Shown here: positions 51,404 through 59,361 of the stretch, one piece after another
How positions within the stretch are numbered: the first letter of the stretch is position 1
How the letters are laid out: each line of letters begins with the position of its first letter
Assembly (NCBI GenBank): GCA_035529895.1
Contig: DATKVV010000077.1
Coordinates: forward strand, 1 to 64,000
Length of the DNA: 64,000 nucleotides
Direction of reading: 5' to 3'
DNA from: JAUWKC01 sp035529895
Lineage (GTDB): Bacteria; Planctomycetota; Phycisphaerae; Sedimentisphaerales; Anaerobacaceae
Notes under the pieces: model-generated
Told to the model about the DNA's origin: nothing
The model's input: the letters and a program-made list of their open reading frames with translations, nothing else
Database searches by the model: none
Translations under genes and position numbers: made by a program

Positions 51404-51808
51404 TTACTTGTTGTAGTAGACTTGCTCCATAATGGCCCAGGACTTTTGGCCTGGAAGCGGAATCTGCATCGGGTCACAGACCTTCAGCCACTCCTTGTTC
51501 CGCGGCTCAGCCGCCAGCCTGGCCATGTCGTCTTCATAATCGCTGCCGGTGTACTCGTAGTAGCCGAACTCGTACCACTTGCCGTCAATCTTGTGCAGAA
51601 AGATGGAGAAATTGTGCATGTGGTACTTGTTGAGCAGGTCGCGGACGCCCGGATTGGAATCGGCGTGCAGCGCCTTGTACTCGGGTATTACTTCCGGCCG
51701 GATTCCAACCACCATCCCGACCCGCTTGGCCTTCTGTTGTGCACACCCTCCGATAGCGACAACCAATGCCAACGCTGCCATAAGACTCAATCTCGTGACA
51801 TTTCTCAT
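51404..51808 (-). CDS. Exported L-rhamnose-mutarotase-like lipoprotein
   Basis: A lipoprotein signal (LALVVAIGGCAQQ) is fused to a RhaM-type domain: MVVGIRPEVIPEYKALH with the conserved His, NFSIFLHKIDGKWYEFGYYEY, and DDMARLAAEPRNKEW. RhaM interconverts rhamnose anomers and is normally cytoplasmic, so an exported lipid-anchored version is notable. 134 residues with the signal. It follows the GH43-like gene on the same strand, which fits a role in using plant or algal polysaccharides. Whether it acts on rhamnose is not shown. Confidence 0.75.
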   Translation of the reverse strand: MRNVTRLSLMAALALVVAIGGCAQQKAKRVGMVVGIRPEVIPEYKALHADSNPGVRDLLNKYHMHNFSIFLHKIDGKWYEFGYYEYTGSDYEDDMARLAAEPRNKEWLKVCDPMQIPLPGQKSWAIMEQVYYNK

Positions 51809-51847
51809 TTCTTCCCTTTCAAAAAAACCGTTTTTCTGTTCCTCGAT

Positions 51848-52957
51848 TCAGCCGTTGACGTGGCCGCGTTTTTCGAGCAGCGGCGTCAGGACGCATTTGG
51901 GCACCTTGATGATGCTCCCGTGCTTGAGGCCCTTCGGAAAATGTATCTGTTCCGAGACATCGACCCAATTCTTCAGGTCTCTGGACTTGACCGCCCCGTA
52001 ATAGGTTTCGCCGCTGTGATGGTCGTAGAAAACATAATACTCATCGCCCGCCTTGACAGCGCAGGGGCCTTCATTGTGCCATTTGCCCGGCCCACTGCCG
52101 GTAATCGGTTCGGAGATGTCACCAAAAAGTCCGTACCTGCTCCTGCTGCGCGCTATGCGGATATTCTGATGGGCCGGTGTGAAAACCTCAGAGTCGTTGT
52201 AACGCTCGTCTTTGAAGAACAATAAATACTCTTGGCCGTCCTTCAGCAGATACGCGTCGATACAGCTATAGCCCGGGTCCAAAAGCAACTTGACCTCACT
52301 CAAGCTCTCGAAATCCTTCGTGGTAACATACCAAATCCGATGCTGCTTGCTCGTGTGCGGCAGCTCCGCCGGCGGAAAAGTCCCGTCATCCAGCCACGTC
52401 GACCAGACAATCTGCCACTGCCCCGCGTCCCCATCGTAGAATATCTTTGGCGCCCAGCAGTTTCTGGCCTTTGGCTTGCTTTCCATCAGCGGTATCAGCC
52501 TCGGCTCGCTCCAGTTGATAAGGTCTCGCGTGCTCGCATAGCCGATGTCCCTGCGTTTCCACCCCGTCGTCCAGACCATGCGGATAGTCCCATCCGGCCC
52601 CATCATAATAAAAGGGTCACGCATAATGTTGTCGCCAATCGTCGGTTTCAGATGCGGCCCCGGTATCTCGGTCCAATTGTGCAAATCCTCGCTCCAGACC
52701 AGATACAGCCCCTCCCGTTCACCTCTGAACGACGAAAACAGATAGACCTCGTTCTGGTCGGCGCATCTTTTGGCCCTGACTGCATCCGGGCTGCGCTTTG
52801 CGACTTTATCGTGTTTGCCCCCTTCGCTGCCGTACTGCGACAGGGGCTGCTCGATGCGGCCGGCCGATGCGCCGACATCCGCAGCAAAACCTGCAATAAA
52901 AATTGTAACCGAAAGGACCGCCAATGCTCGTGCTTGTGCGTGTGATTTCCTGTGCAT
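51848..52957 (-). CDS. Secreted GH43-like five-bladed-propeller glycosidase
   Basis: A signal peptide (LAVLSVTIFIAGFAADVGAS) is followed by a five-bladed propeller of the GH43/GH62/GH117 superfamily. The segments RDPFIMMGPDGTIRMVWTTGW, GYASTRDLINWSEP, NCWAPKIFYD and a late EGPCAVKAGDEYYVFYD fit the family, with the Asp in RDPF and the Glu in EGP as likely catalytic residues. The family also includes proteins on arabinan and red-algal agar oligosaccharides, so the substrate is open. The ATG at 52957 follows AAGGAAAGAG. The RhaM-like lipoprotein gene follows 39 bases later. Confidence 0.82.
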   Translation of the reverse strand: MHRKSHAQARALAVLSVTIFIAGFAADVGASAGRIEQPLSQYGSEGGKHDKVAKRSPDAVRAKRCADQNEVYLFSSFRGEREGLYLVWSEDLHNWTEIPGPHLKPTIGDNIMRDPFIMMGPDGTIRMVWTTGWKRRDIGYASTRDLINWSEPRLIPLMESKPKARNCWAPKIFYDGDAGQWQIVWSTWLDDGTFPPAELPHTSKQHRIWYVTTKDFESLSEVKLLLDPGYSCIDAYLLKDGQEYLLFFKDERYNDSEVFTPAHQNIRIARSRSRYGLFGDISEPITGSGPGKWHNEGPCAVKAGDEYYVFYDHHSGETYYGAVKSRDLKNWVDVSEQIHFPKGLKHGSIIKVPKCVLTPLLEKRGHVNG

Positions 52958-53179
52958 CTTCTCTTTCCTTCTATAGCGAGTGCAAATCCTCACAATTACC
53001 TTTGGTCTTTTTGGCCCGTCCCGGGAGTCGCTTTATACTCTATATCAGAGCATCACGCAACCGCCGCTGCGGCTCGCAGGATGGATGCCGCGAAAAGTCC
53101 CGCCGAAAAAATCAGACGGGCCGCGACATTAAAACAGAAAAACAAACGGGGTTCACGCCTCCTTTTCTTGTGCATGATT

Positions 53180-54346
53180 TCACGTGCCGCTAAATGCTCT
53201 GTTGATAATTGTCAGAACCCGCTCGGCGACGTAAATCTTGTTCCTTCTTCGACCTGTAATTTCTTTCAGAATGCCGCTCCTGACAAGCCTCCGCACGTTC
53301 TCCCTGGCTGCAGGGTATGTGATATTGAAATGCCTGCTTACGAACACAATAGTGACCACGGGTCTCTCTATCAGAAGGTCGACGAGCCTGACCTGCAACG
53401 CCGACCTTTTCGCGGCGCAGACTGTTTCGTGGTACTCCTTCTGCAGGGCCAGCAACTGCCCTGCTCTTTCGAACACATCCTTTGATTGCTCCGTGACGCC
53501 ACGAAGGAAAAACAGTATCCACTCCACCCACCGGCCTTTGGTGCTGACTTCCAAAAGCCGCTGGTAATACTCCGCACGGCAGCGCTCAAAATAAGCGCTC
53601 AGGTACAACAGGGGTTTGTCCAGTACGCCTGTTATGCAAAGCAGCATAGTTATAAGCAGCCGCCCTATCCTGCCGTTTCCGTCGCCGAAAGGATGAATCG
53701 CTTCGAATTGATAGTGAATCAGTGCCACCCAGACCAGGACGGGCCACTGGCTCCTATCAGAGTTAACGAACCTTTCGAACGCGTCCAGGGCCCCGTGCAT
53801 CTCCGCTGGCGGCGGGGGCACATAGCTCGCCTCCGCAATGGAGCACCCGGGCGGCCCAATCCAGTTCTGACCCGTCCTGAACTGCCCCGGCAAGCTCTGC
53901 CCGCCCCGAACATCCTTCAGAAGGATTTCGTGAAGCTCTCTAATCATCCGCAGGCATACGGGCAGCTCCCGGCTTCTGTCCAGTCCGTATTCCAATGCGG
54001 CGACATAGTTTGCAACCTCGCGCACATCCGGAACCTGCGACTCGACCGGCCGCTCGTCCATCTCGAAAAGATATAACTGCTGCATGGTGGCGACCGTCCC
54101 TTCTATCCGGCTGGAGAGTTCGGCCTCTCTGCGAATGAACGGGCTGATTAAGAGATTCGGATTTGGCAGATTAAACCCAACACCCCGCAACTGCCCGATA
54201 GCGAGATTGGCGTCCGATAAAGCACTGACAAGTTCCGCGCCCCACTGTAAACGGGGTGGCAAATCGTGAGGGACAAAAGCCATCTGCCCTCCCGTAGTCG
54301 GGACCAGACGCCCAAAGCTATCGTCGGTTATATCTGAGTGCTTCAT
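53180..54346 (-). CDS. Fic-family protein with C-terminal winged helix
   Basis: A Fic-fold enzyme, usually transferring AMP to target proteins. The active motif HPFGDGNGRIGR (residues 218-229) is intact, and the N-terminal self-inhibition helix motif SSRIEG (78-83, the S/TxxxEG pattern of class II Fic proteins) is present. The C-terminal 70 residues form a winged helix (KHFNITYPAARENVRRLVRSGILKE). I prefer the ATG at 54346 over a TTG at 54367. It is preceded by its own promoter with an operator-like repeat. Substrate unknown. It lies between the two terminase parts. Confidence 0.9.
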   Translation of the reverse strand: MKHSDITDDSFGRLVPTTGGQMAFVPHDLPPRLQWGAELVSALSDANLAIGQLRGVGFNLPNPNLLISPFIRREAELSSRIEGTVATMQQLYLFEMDERPVESQVPDVREVANYVAALEYGLDRSRELPVCLRMIRELHEILLKDVRGGQSLPGQFRTGQNWIGPPGCSIAEASYVPPPPAEMHGALDAFERFVNSDRSQWPVLVWVALIHYQFEAIHPFGDGNGRIGRLLITMLLCITGVLDKPLLYLSAYFERCRAEYYQRLLEVSTKGRWVEWILFFLRGVTEQSKDVFERAGQLLALQKEYHETVCAAKRSALQVRLVDLLIERPVVTIVFVSRHFNITYPAARENVRRLVRSGILKEITGRRRNKIYVAERVLTIINRAFSGT

Positions 54347-54520
54347 CCTTATTATACTTTCGTTCAATTGGCCACAGATTATTACAGTTTTTAACCAAAA
54401 ACCTTAATAAAGCAAGCCTTATTTCCGAAAAACTGTTGGCAGAGCCGTTCGCCTTTTACGTATCGCCTTGTTTTGCAAGAGCTTGTGTTCTATTGTACTT
54501 CCGTCAGCTTTTTCCGGGTA

Positions 54521-54571
54521 TTATTATAGCTTTGGCGATATAACTATAATAAGGCGGCTCATTCCTGTCAA
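54521..54571 (-). promoter_or_regulatory. Promoter with operator-like inverted repeat before the Fic gene
   Basis: On the minus strand, TTGACA (54571-54566) and TATAGT (54548-54543) are 17 bases apart. The -10 overlaps a perfect inverted repeat, TTATTATAG (54521-54529) and CTATAATAA (54544-54552), with a 14-base loop. The leader before the Fic gene is about 190 bases. Confidence 0.7.
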
Positions 54572-54582
54572 CGGCCGCTGCT

Positions 54583-55017
54583 CTAACTGCCCCGGGGTTC
54601 CTCCGCCAGGACTGCCAAAAGTCGGCTGCAAGTTTCGGGCGACAGTTCCGCCTCTGGCTCCCTTTTGCTTTGTGGTTCATCACCGCCCTGCCCCGACCTC
54701 TTATCTGTAAACTTTGGGAGCGAGATTATATCCAGGCAAGCCTTGCGGGCCGTTTCTTCCTTTTCCGATTCGGTAAGCTGAACCAGCTTTGCCGCCGCCA
54801 GCGCCTTGTACCGCGCGATAACAAGCTCGCTCTGAAGCTTCAGCCAGTCCATCCGCCTCTCAAGCTCTTCGACAAAGGCGTCCTCCCCCAGCCACCTGTT
54901 TAATGCCGCCCTGCTTACCTTATGCTTGTCCAGAATCGCCTGCTCATCCACCTCACCGGCGAACAAATCATCTATCACTGCTGCTTGCTTCCTTCTCAAC
55001 TTCTTCTGCTTGTTCAT
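54583..55017 (-). CDS. Terminase small-subunit-like DNA-binding protein
   Basis: 144 residues. The N-terminal HTH (DEQAILDKHKVSRAALNRWLG, about 23-43) followed by a long helical part (ELERRMDWLKLQSELVIARYKALAAAKLV) resembles the phBC6A51/small-terminase group. The C-terminal 40 residues are charged and probably flexible. It is the last gene of a five-gene operon. The small subunit would select DNA for packaging by the large subunit, but the only large subunit in the window is at 44153-45646. Confidence 0.65.
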   Translation of the reverse strand: MNKQKKLRRKQAAVIDDLFAGEVDEQAILDKHKVSRAALNRWLGEDAFVEELERRMDWLKLQSELVIARYKALAAAKLVQLTESEKEETARKACLDIISLPKFTDKRSGQGGDEPQSKREPEAELSPETCSRLLAVLAEEPRGS

Positions 55018-55130
55018 TGTTGAAAGCCTCGATTTCGTGGTAAAAACTTAATCGACGGAGTTGCCTTGTTATTGTTCGCCGCCCACTTCGATAAAAAATC
55101 CTATAATAGCTACTCCATACAGCCAATAAT

Positions 55131-55769
55131 TCAGTTTTTGCCGGAATTCCCCGGCCAGCCCTCAAGAAAACGTGCCGCTATCTCCGTCAAAGCTGCTGCG
55201 TTTCGCGCGGCCTTTGTTTTCTCTGCGCTGTTTTGCCCTGCAAGTGTGAGCGCCTTCTCTACAATCCCTTGCTGCTGGTCGTTCAGAAAAAACACCTTCG
55301 CATTCGCAAAAGACCCCGCCTCTATCTTGGCGGGCCTACTCGGCAGCTTCAGGTTCGCCAACCGCTCAATCTGCTTTCTTGTCTGCGGCAATAATTTTGC
55401 AAGCTCCCGGCTGCCAAACCGCTTGTTTAACCGCTCCAGCAGCCTCAGCTTTTTGGCCAGCACATCTGACCCCCCTAAGCGGTTGAGCGTCGCCAGCAGT
55501 ATGTCCGTCTGCTCATCGTCTACGTCCCACACTATGCAGTCGGCCGCTTCGTACCCCAACCTCATCAACGCCTGCCACCTGTGATGCCCATTGATTATCT
55601 GATAACAGCCCGCCTGCTCCGGACAAGGTCGAACTATCAACGGCTCATATCGACCCGTCCGCTCTATATTGCGCACCAGTTTGGCAAAATTGGCCTTGCT
55701 CTGCTGATTAGAATTGTCCGGATGAGCAACCAGCTTGTCCAACGCTATCGAGTTAACCGAATTCGTCAT
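55131..55769 (-). CDS. ParB/Srx-like domain protein
   Basis: An N-terminal ParB-like nucleotide-binding domain: LVAHPDNSN, RTGRYEPLIVRPC, and the core INGHHRWQALMRLG (GHHR at residues 61-64, the place of GERR in ParB CTPases). The C-terminal 120 residues are helical and charged without the ParB HTH/dimer signature I would expect of a chromosome-partition ParB. 212 residues. Such proteins are frequent in phages next to terminase genes, where their role is not settled. It is the fourth gene of the operon. Confidence 0.8.
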   Translation of the reverse strand: MTNSVNSIALDKLVAHPDNSNQQSKANFAKLVRNIERTGRYEPLIVRPCPEQAGCYQIINGHHRWQALMRLGYEAADCIVWDVDDEQTDILLATLNRLGGSDVLAKKLRLLERLNKRFGSRELAKLLPQTRKQIERLANLKLPSRPAKIEAGSFANAKVFFLNDQQQGIVEKALTLAGQNSAEKTKAARNAAALTEIAARFLEGWPGNSGKN

Positions 55770-55798
55770 ATCCCTCTTTATTCTCTATCCCCTCTACG

Positions 55799-56539
55799 CT
55801 ATACGCTGAACGCTATTTCCGGATTGAACCAGATGTAATAAACCGGCCGGCCGGTCAGCCTGCTCAGCACAAATCGCGTCCGCTCAAGACCCGCCGGCTT
55901 GTTCCGGCTCTCGCTGTAGCTGTCCAAAAAATCCCTTATCTGAAACTCGATAAACTCCGCCTCCCCCCTGCCCAAGTTATCAAGCTTTTCCTGAACCTTC
56001 GGCGGGTCAATGAACATCTCCTCCTCGATACCGACCAGACTGAATGCCTCGACAAGCTGAGTGCACCGCACCGGCGTCTTCCCTGCGTACGCCGTCATAC
56101 CCGCCCTCTCTAAGAATGGATTTACCAGCCCCATCACCGCCATCCCCTCGATAATGGGGACGCCGAATCGGGGCATCGTCTCGCGCACCAAGCGGCTCGC
56201 CAGACCCAGCCCGCGAAACCGCGGCTCGATAATCACCCTGCTTATACACCGAATGTTCTTATTCACCAGAGCCACCTGCGTTGCCGTATCCAGGCCGGTA
56301 AAAATATCGCCCAGAGCCGCCCGGCGAAGCTCAACTTCCGGGCTTGGCATCCTGTACGTGACGACGCCGATTGTCTGTATGCCGAAGCCGCCAGCGAGGC
56401 CCTTCGCCGGCCTGATGGCAAAAATCGCCGTGGAGCCACCCGTGTGGCTGTCACGGTAATGCAAATGTGCCAGCCTCTTGTAGTCCTCCGGACACCCGGC
56501 AACAATTTCCAGGTGTTTTATAATGCTGCATCTCCGCAT
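55799..56539 (-). CDS. GNAT-fold acetyltransferase-like protein, partner of ABC ATPase (COG2401-like half)
   Basis: 247-residue GNAT-like protein. The acetyl-CoA loop is RFRGLGLASRLV (about 108-118), preceded by the beta strand CISRVIIEP. The gene starts two bases after the ABC ATPase stop. In COG2401 an ABC-type ATPase and an acetyltransferase domain are fused in one chain; here the same two parts are encoded separately but side by side. The target of acetylation, if any, is unknown. Location with ParB and small-terminase-like genes suggests a phage or phage-derived role. Confidence 0.75.
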   Translation of the reverse strand: MRRCSIIKHLEIVAGCPEDYKRLAHLHYRDSHTGGSTAIFAIRPAKGLAGGFGIQTIGVVTYRMPSPEVELRRAALGDIFTGLDTATQVALVNKNIRCISRVIIEPRFRGLGLASRLVRETMPRFGVPIIEGMAVMGLVNPFLERAGMTAYAGKTPVRCTQLVEAFSLVGIEEEMFIDPPKVQEKLDNLGRGEAEFIEFQIRDFLDSYSESRNKPAGLERTRFVLSRLTGRPVYYIWFNPEIAFSV

Positions 56540-56541
56540 CT

Positions 56542-57189
56542 TTATCTGCTTTTCTGTTTGTAGATGACCTGCGCCGGGCCCGAGAGCTCCTTGACAACAA
56601 GCACGTCCGGCGCCAAATCAATGAGCGTGTCCTCGTGACCCGCCGCAAGAATAAATGTCACGCCCGCCCGTTTTGCGAACCTGTGCACGTTGTATGCTAT
56701 CACCGCCGCCGTTATCCGGTCCAATCCGCAGCAGAATTCGTCCGCAAAAACAAATTTCTTTCCCGAAGCCATTGCCTTTGCCAGTCTGAATCGGTACTTC
56801 TGTCCGTCACTGAGGTTACTCGCCTTGTTTAGAATACAAGTAACATCGCTCAGACCAGCGGCGCTGAGCACCTTCAGCCCTTTCAGAACATCGCCCTCAA
56901 TGCACTCGATCACCGTTTTGTCCGCCGGCAGTTCTATCTCGTCCAGATTCACCTTCTCCGACGCCGGAACGCACTCCTCCAGCTCGTTCAATAGCACGCT
57001 CTTGCCGGCCCCCGACGGCCCCGTGATGTACACAATGTCACCCTGCTCGATTTCAATAACGCATTCGTGGCGGACCGCGCCTGCCTTGAGCCGCTCAACC
57101 GTCAGCCCGAACATCCGCATTACAGCGGCGGCCTTTTCCGTAATCTGTCCGTCCCACCCAAAGCTTCTGGAAACATTGTATGTTGGCAT
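56542..57189 (-). CDS. Stand-alone ABC-type ATPase (COG2401-like half)
   Basis: A 215-residue ABC ATPase with every key motif: Walker A GPSGAGKS (57-64), signature LSDGQ (126-130), Walker B FVFADE (Asp150-Glu151) and the switch His185 in AAGHED. No membrane partner is encoded near, so it is unlikely to be a transporter subunit. It is tightly linked to the acetyltransferase-like gene that follows two bases later. Its N-terminal 40 residues (YNVSRSFGWDGQITEKAA) are not part of the ABC fold and may be a specific contact region. It is the second gene of the operon. Confidence 0.85.
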   Translation of the reverse strand: MPTYNVSRSFGWDGQITEKAAAVMRMFGLTVERLKAGAVRHECVIEIEQGDIVYITGPSGAGKSVLLNELEECVPASEKVNLDEIELPADKTVIECIEGDVLKGLKVLSAAGLSDVTCILNKASNLSDGQKYRFRLAKAMASGKKFVFADEFCCGLDRITAAVIAYNVHRFAKRAGVTFILAAGHEDTLIDLAPDVLVVKELSGPAQVIYKQKSR

Positions 57190-57219
57190 ATAATCTTGTT
57201 CTTTCCTTGACTCGATTCC

Positions 57220-57642
57220 CTAAACGGCGTCCCCTCTCTTAACAAGCCGCCTGATTCTCTCGACCGTCTTGCGAACCTGATAAAGCGTCCACTTGCGCTT
57301 CTCGGCTATCTTCCTTTGCGGCAGCCCCAGCAGAAAGTGCTCTCTGGCCAGCGCCATCTCGTCCTCCGTAAGCCTGTCCCGGTTCCGCAGACACAGTATG
57401 TATTCACCCTCAATAAGCCGCCTGCTCAGCCTCTGGATTCTGCGCGCGATATTCGCCTCATTCACACCTGCCAGCCGCGCCATTTGTCGATAACTGTTCC
57501 CATTCTCCAGATACATTGTCATCAGCAGCCTGTCCTCGCCCGTAAGCAGACTTACCCTGCTTCGCAGCAGTTCCAGTCTGGCCCGATAGGTGTTCTTGGC
57601 CCCCAAAGCCTCTTGTGGGATATTCTCGTGAAGTAGCTCCAT
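57220..57642 (-). CDS. Double helix-turn-helix regulator (sigma-70 region 4-like)
   Basis: 140 residues with two HTH-like segments: GNSYRQMARLAGVNEANIARRIQRL (about 48-72), similar to sigma-70 region 4, and GLPQRKIAEKRKWTLYQVRKTVERI (about 104-128). No region 2 is present, so it cannot be a complete sigma factor; a phage-type late-gene regulator is plausible. It heads the operon behind a strong promoter. The start ATG at 57642 lacks a good Shine-Dalgarno site. Confidence 0.7.
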   Translation of the reverse strand: MELLHENIPQEALGAKNTYRARLELLRSRVSLLTGEDRLLMTMYLENGNSYRQMARLAGVNEANIARRIQRLSRRLIEGEYILCLRNRDRLTEDEMALAREHFLLGLPQRKIAEKRKWTLYQVRKTVERIRRLVKRGDAV

Positions 57643-57694
57643 CTATTACTTGCTGTCCACTTTCATTATTTCATTATTTATCTAACATCTGCGT

Positions 57695-57722
57695 ATTTTA
57701 ACCTTTTGATGAACAATGTCAA
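57695..57722 (-). promoter_or_regulatory. Promoter of the HTH-ABC-GNAT-ParB-TerS operon
   Basis: On the minus strand, TTGACA (57722-57717) and TAAAAT (57700-57695), 16 bases apart, 53 bases before the first start codon of the operon. Confidence 0.7.
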
Positions 57723-57913
57723 GTGTTTTGTATGTTTTTTTGCAAATTTTTTTCATATTTTAGTGATTGCCAAACAAATCCCGAAGCACAGCCAGTTTCA
57801 GGGCTTGCCAAATCCAGCCTCTTACAAAATCCACCTGTTCTTGCCCCAAAACCCCTGCGCCCCGGTCGAACAGACCTGTCAGAGAAAAATTTGAGAAAAT
57901 GGGTAATTTCTTG

Positions 57914-57941
57914 TTGAGAAGTGAACGTACAAAAGTATAAT
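57914..57941 (+). promoter_or_regulatory. Promoter of the small secreted protein gene
   Basis: TTGAGA at 57914-57919 and TATAAT at 57936-57941, 16 bases apart, giving a leader of about 175 bases before the 58125 start. Confidence 0.7.
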
Positions 57942-57993
57942 GGCTCTAATAGCGGCTTATGCCGTTGGGGATGTTTAGAAAGGAGGAGTTCTT

Positions 57994-58014
57994 ATGAAGA
58001 AAACGTTCGGCTGA
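57994..58014 (+). CDS. Six-residue leader peptide candidate (MKKTFG)
   Basis: A ribosome-binding site AAGGAGGAG eight bases before an ATG, then five codons and TGA. It lies in the leader of the 58125 gene. Possible roles are attenuation or translational control; it could also be a chance remnant of an older gene start. Confidence 0.4.
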   Translation: MKKTFG

Positions 58015-58124
58015 CAGCGAGTGATTTGTTCCGATGGACTTAGAATGTGAACTTTTGTGGGCTGCGGCTGGTAGGCCGCAAGCCGGAAATAACCAGAAAT
58101 TAAAATCAAACGGAGGACGACGAA

Positions 58125-58676
58125 ATGAAAAGCATCAAATCAAAACTGCTGTTTTGCGCTATTGTGTTATGTTTGGCGGCGGTGGTCGTACCGGTCATCG
58201 CAAAGGGCCCCCATGAACCTCCTGGGAAGTCAAAAAAAGCTGCCCATCTGTATCTCTATCAAAAAGACCCCGCTAACTGGCAGATAGTTGAAGGCGGCGC
58301 CTGGGGCAAGATGACATTCAATCCCGAAGGTTCGACATTCGACTTCGTATTCAACGGACATGGTCTCGAACAATACACCAAATACACCTTGATTTACTAT
58401 CCGGACCCTTGGCCGGGCAAAAACCTGATCTGCCTCGGCTCCGGCACGTCAAATCGAGGCAGGAATGTCCACATTGAACGCTCGGTCGATACCGGCCCTT
58501 TGCCCGACCCGAACGACCAAAACTATCCCGACGGCGCCAAGATTTGGCTTGTTTTGTTCGACGATGTTCGGTGCGGCGACGAGCAAACCGAAGCAATGAT
58601 GATTGGATGGAATCCCACGCAGTACCTCTTTGAGCATAACCTTATTACCTTTCCCTTTAACGACACGGACGAGTAA
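58125..58676 (+). CDS. Small secreted protein of unknown function
   Basis: 183 residues: signal peptide (LLFCAIVLCLAAVVVPVIA) and a mature domain that seems beta-rich (HLYLYQKDPANWQIVEGGAWGK, FVFNGHGLEQYTKYTLIYY, AKIWLVLFDDVRC). No catalytic motif is visible. The start follows GGAGGACGACGAA. A leader of about 175 bases with a tiny peptide frame precedes it and a terminator follows it, so it is a single-gene unit. I do not recognise the family. Confidence 0.75.
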   Translation: MKSIKSKLLFCAIVLCLAAVVVPVIAKGPHEPPGKSKKAAHLYLYQKDPANWQIVEGGAWGKMTFNPEGSTFDFVFNGHGLEQYTKYTLIYYPDPWPGKNLICLGSGTSNRGRNVHIERSVDTGPLPDPNDQNYPDGAKIWLVLFDDVRCGDEQTEAMMIGWNPTQYLFEHNLITFPFNDTDE

Positions 58677-58712
58677 CGCTCGGATTTGCAGAGGTGATAT
58701 TTACATAACGTC

Positions 58713-58749
58713 CAGGCGGCGGTATGCGCACCCGCCGCCTTTCTTTTTC
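58713..58749 (+). terminator. Rho-independent terminator
   Basis: AGGCGGCGG pairs with CCGCCGCCT (with a small slip) and is followed by TTCTTTTT, 37 bases after the stop codon of the 58125-58676 gene. Confidence 0.85.
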
Positions 58750-58970
58750 CCACCGTCATCTGGTTTAGCTTTTACGACTTACTAATCAAGACAAGCACTT
58801 GAACGCGGCACTGTGGGTGTTTCTTAGTTGTGCACGAATTCTATCCGGGACTACAACACTTCGCATAAATTGCTCGGTTCCTCAAGGCCCTACTCCAAAA
58901 GGCTTTAGGCAAAAACGCTCCAAAACAAAACACAAAAATGAAAAAAAATGCCGGTTTTTTAAAATTTTTC

Positions 58971-58997
58971 TTGACATCGAGTGAGAAACGTGATAAT
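58971..58997 (+). promoter_or_regulatory. Possible promoter of the beta-helix gene
   Basis: TTGACA at 58971-58976 and GATAAT at 58992-58997. The 15-base spacer is a little short. An A/T-rich stretch lies upstream. Confidence 0.5.
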
Positions 58998-59346
58998 AGC
59001 GCGGCAAACTATTGGTAAAGTGGGTAGGCGCATCCGCTATTTTCACTGGCGGGTGAGGTTTTGTGCGCTTTACCGAGACCGCACCCAGGGCTGCGCCAAT
59101 CGCCAGCGCGGCCGCCAGTGGGAGAGGAGAATTGCCCCCTGTGGGGAGAGGCATTAGGCCACGTCAGTTAGTCGTTAGCATTTCATCTCTCGGCCAGGCT
59201 CTATCCGCAACAGCCGCCAATTCCCTCCGCAAGGCGCCTCCTTTACGTTCTATCCCTAATGGTCTACTCCATCACGGCGGTAGCCAAATCAAGTCAGGTA
59301 AAAGCAAGACGCAGACCAGCTCACAGCCTGCAGGAAGGAGGCGCCT

Positions 59347-59361
59347 ATGAAGCAGTGTTGA
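59347..59361 (+). CDS. Four-residue leader peptide candidate (MKQC)
   Basis: A strong ribosome-binding site GGAAGGAGG ends six bases before an ATG, which is followed by three codons and TGA. It lies 107 bases before the start of the beta-helix gene and parallels the tiny peptide before the 58125 gene. Confidence 0.4.
   Translation: MKQC

Larger units (their letters stand above)
57643..58124. other. Gap: divergent promoters and long leader of the 58125 gene
   Basis: It contains the minus-strand promoter at 57695-57722, the plus-strand promoter at 57914-57941, the tiny leader peptide at 57994-58014 and a hairpin GCGGC/GCCGC at about 58066-58081. Bases 57725-57910 show nothing else I can call. 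Confidence 0.5.

Noticed and set aside
45647..54582. Attachment-site or target-site repeats at the borders of the block between the terminase parts
   Set aside because: No shared direct repeat could be seen by eye at the two borders, and there is no transposase or integrase.
58034..58216. A 60-codon frame in the leader of the 58125 gene
   Set aside because: It has no ribosome-binding site and runs into the true gene in another frame.
59063..59350. A 95-codon frame in the leader of the beta-helix gene
   Set aside because: Composition is low-complexity Ala/Pro/Ser/Arg, it has no good ribosome-binding site and it overlaps leader structures.
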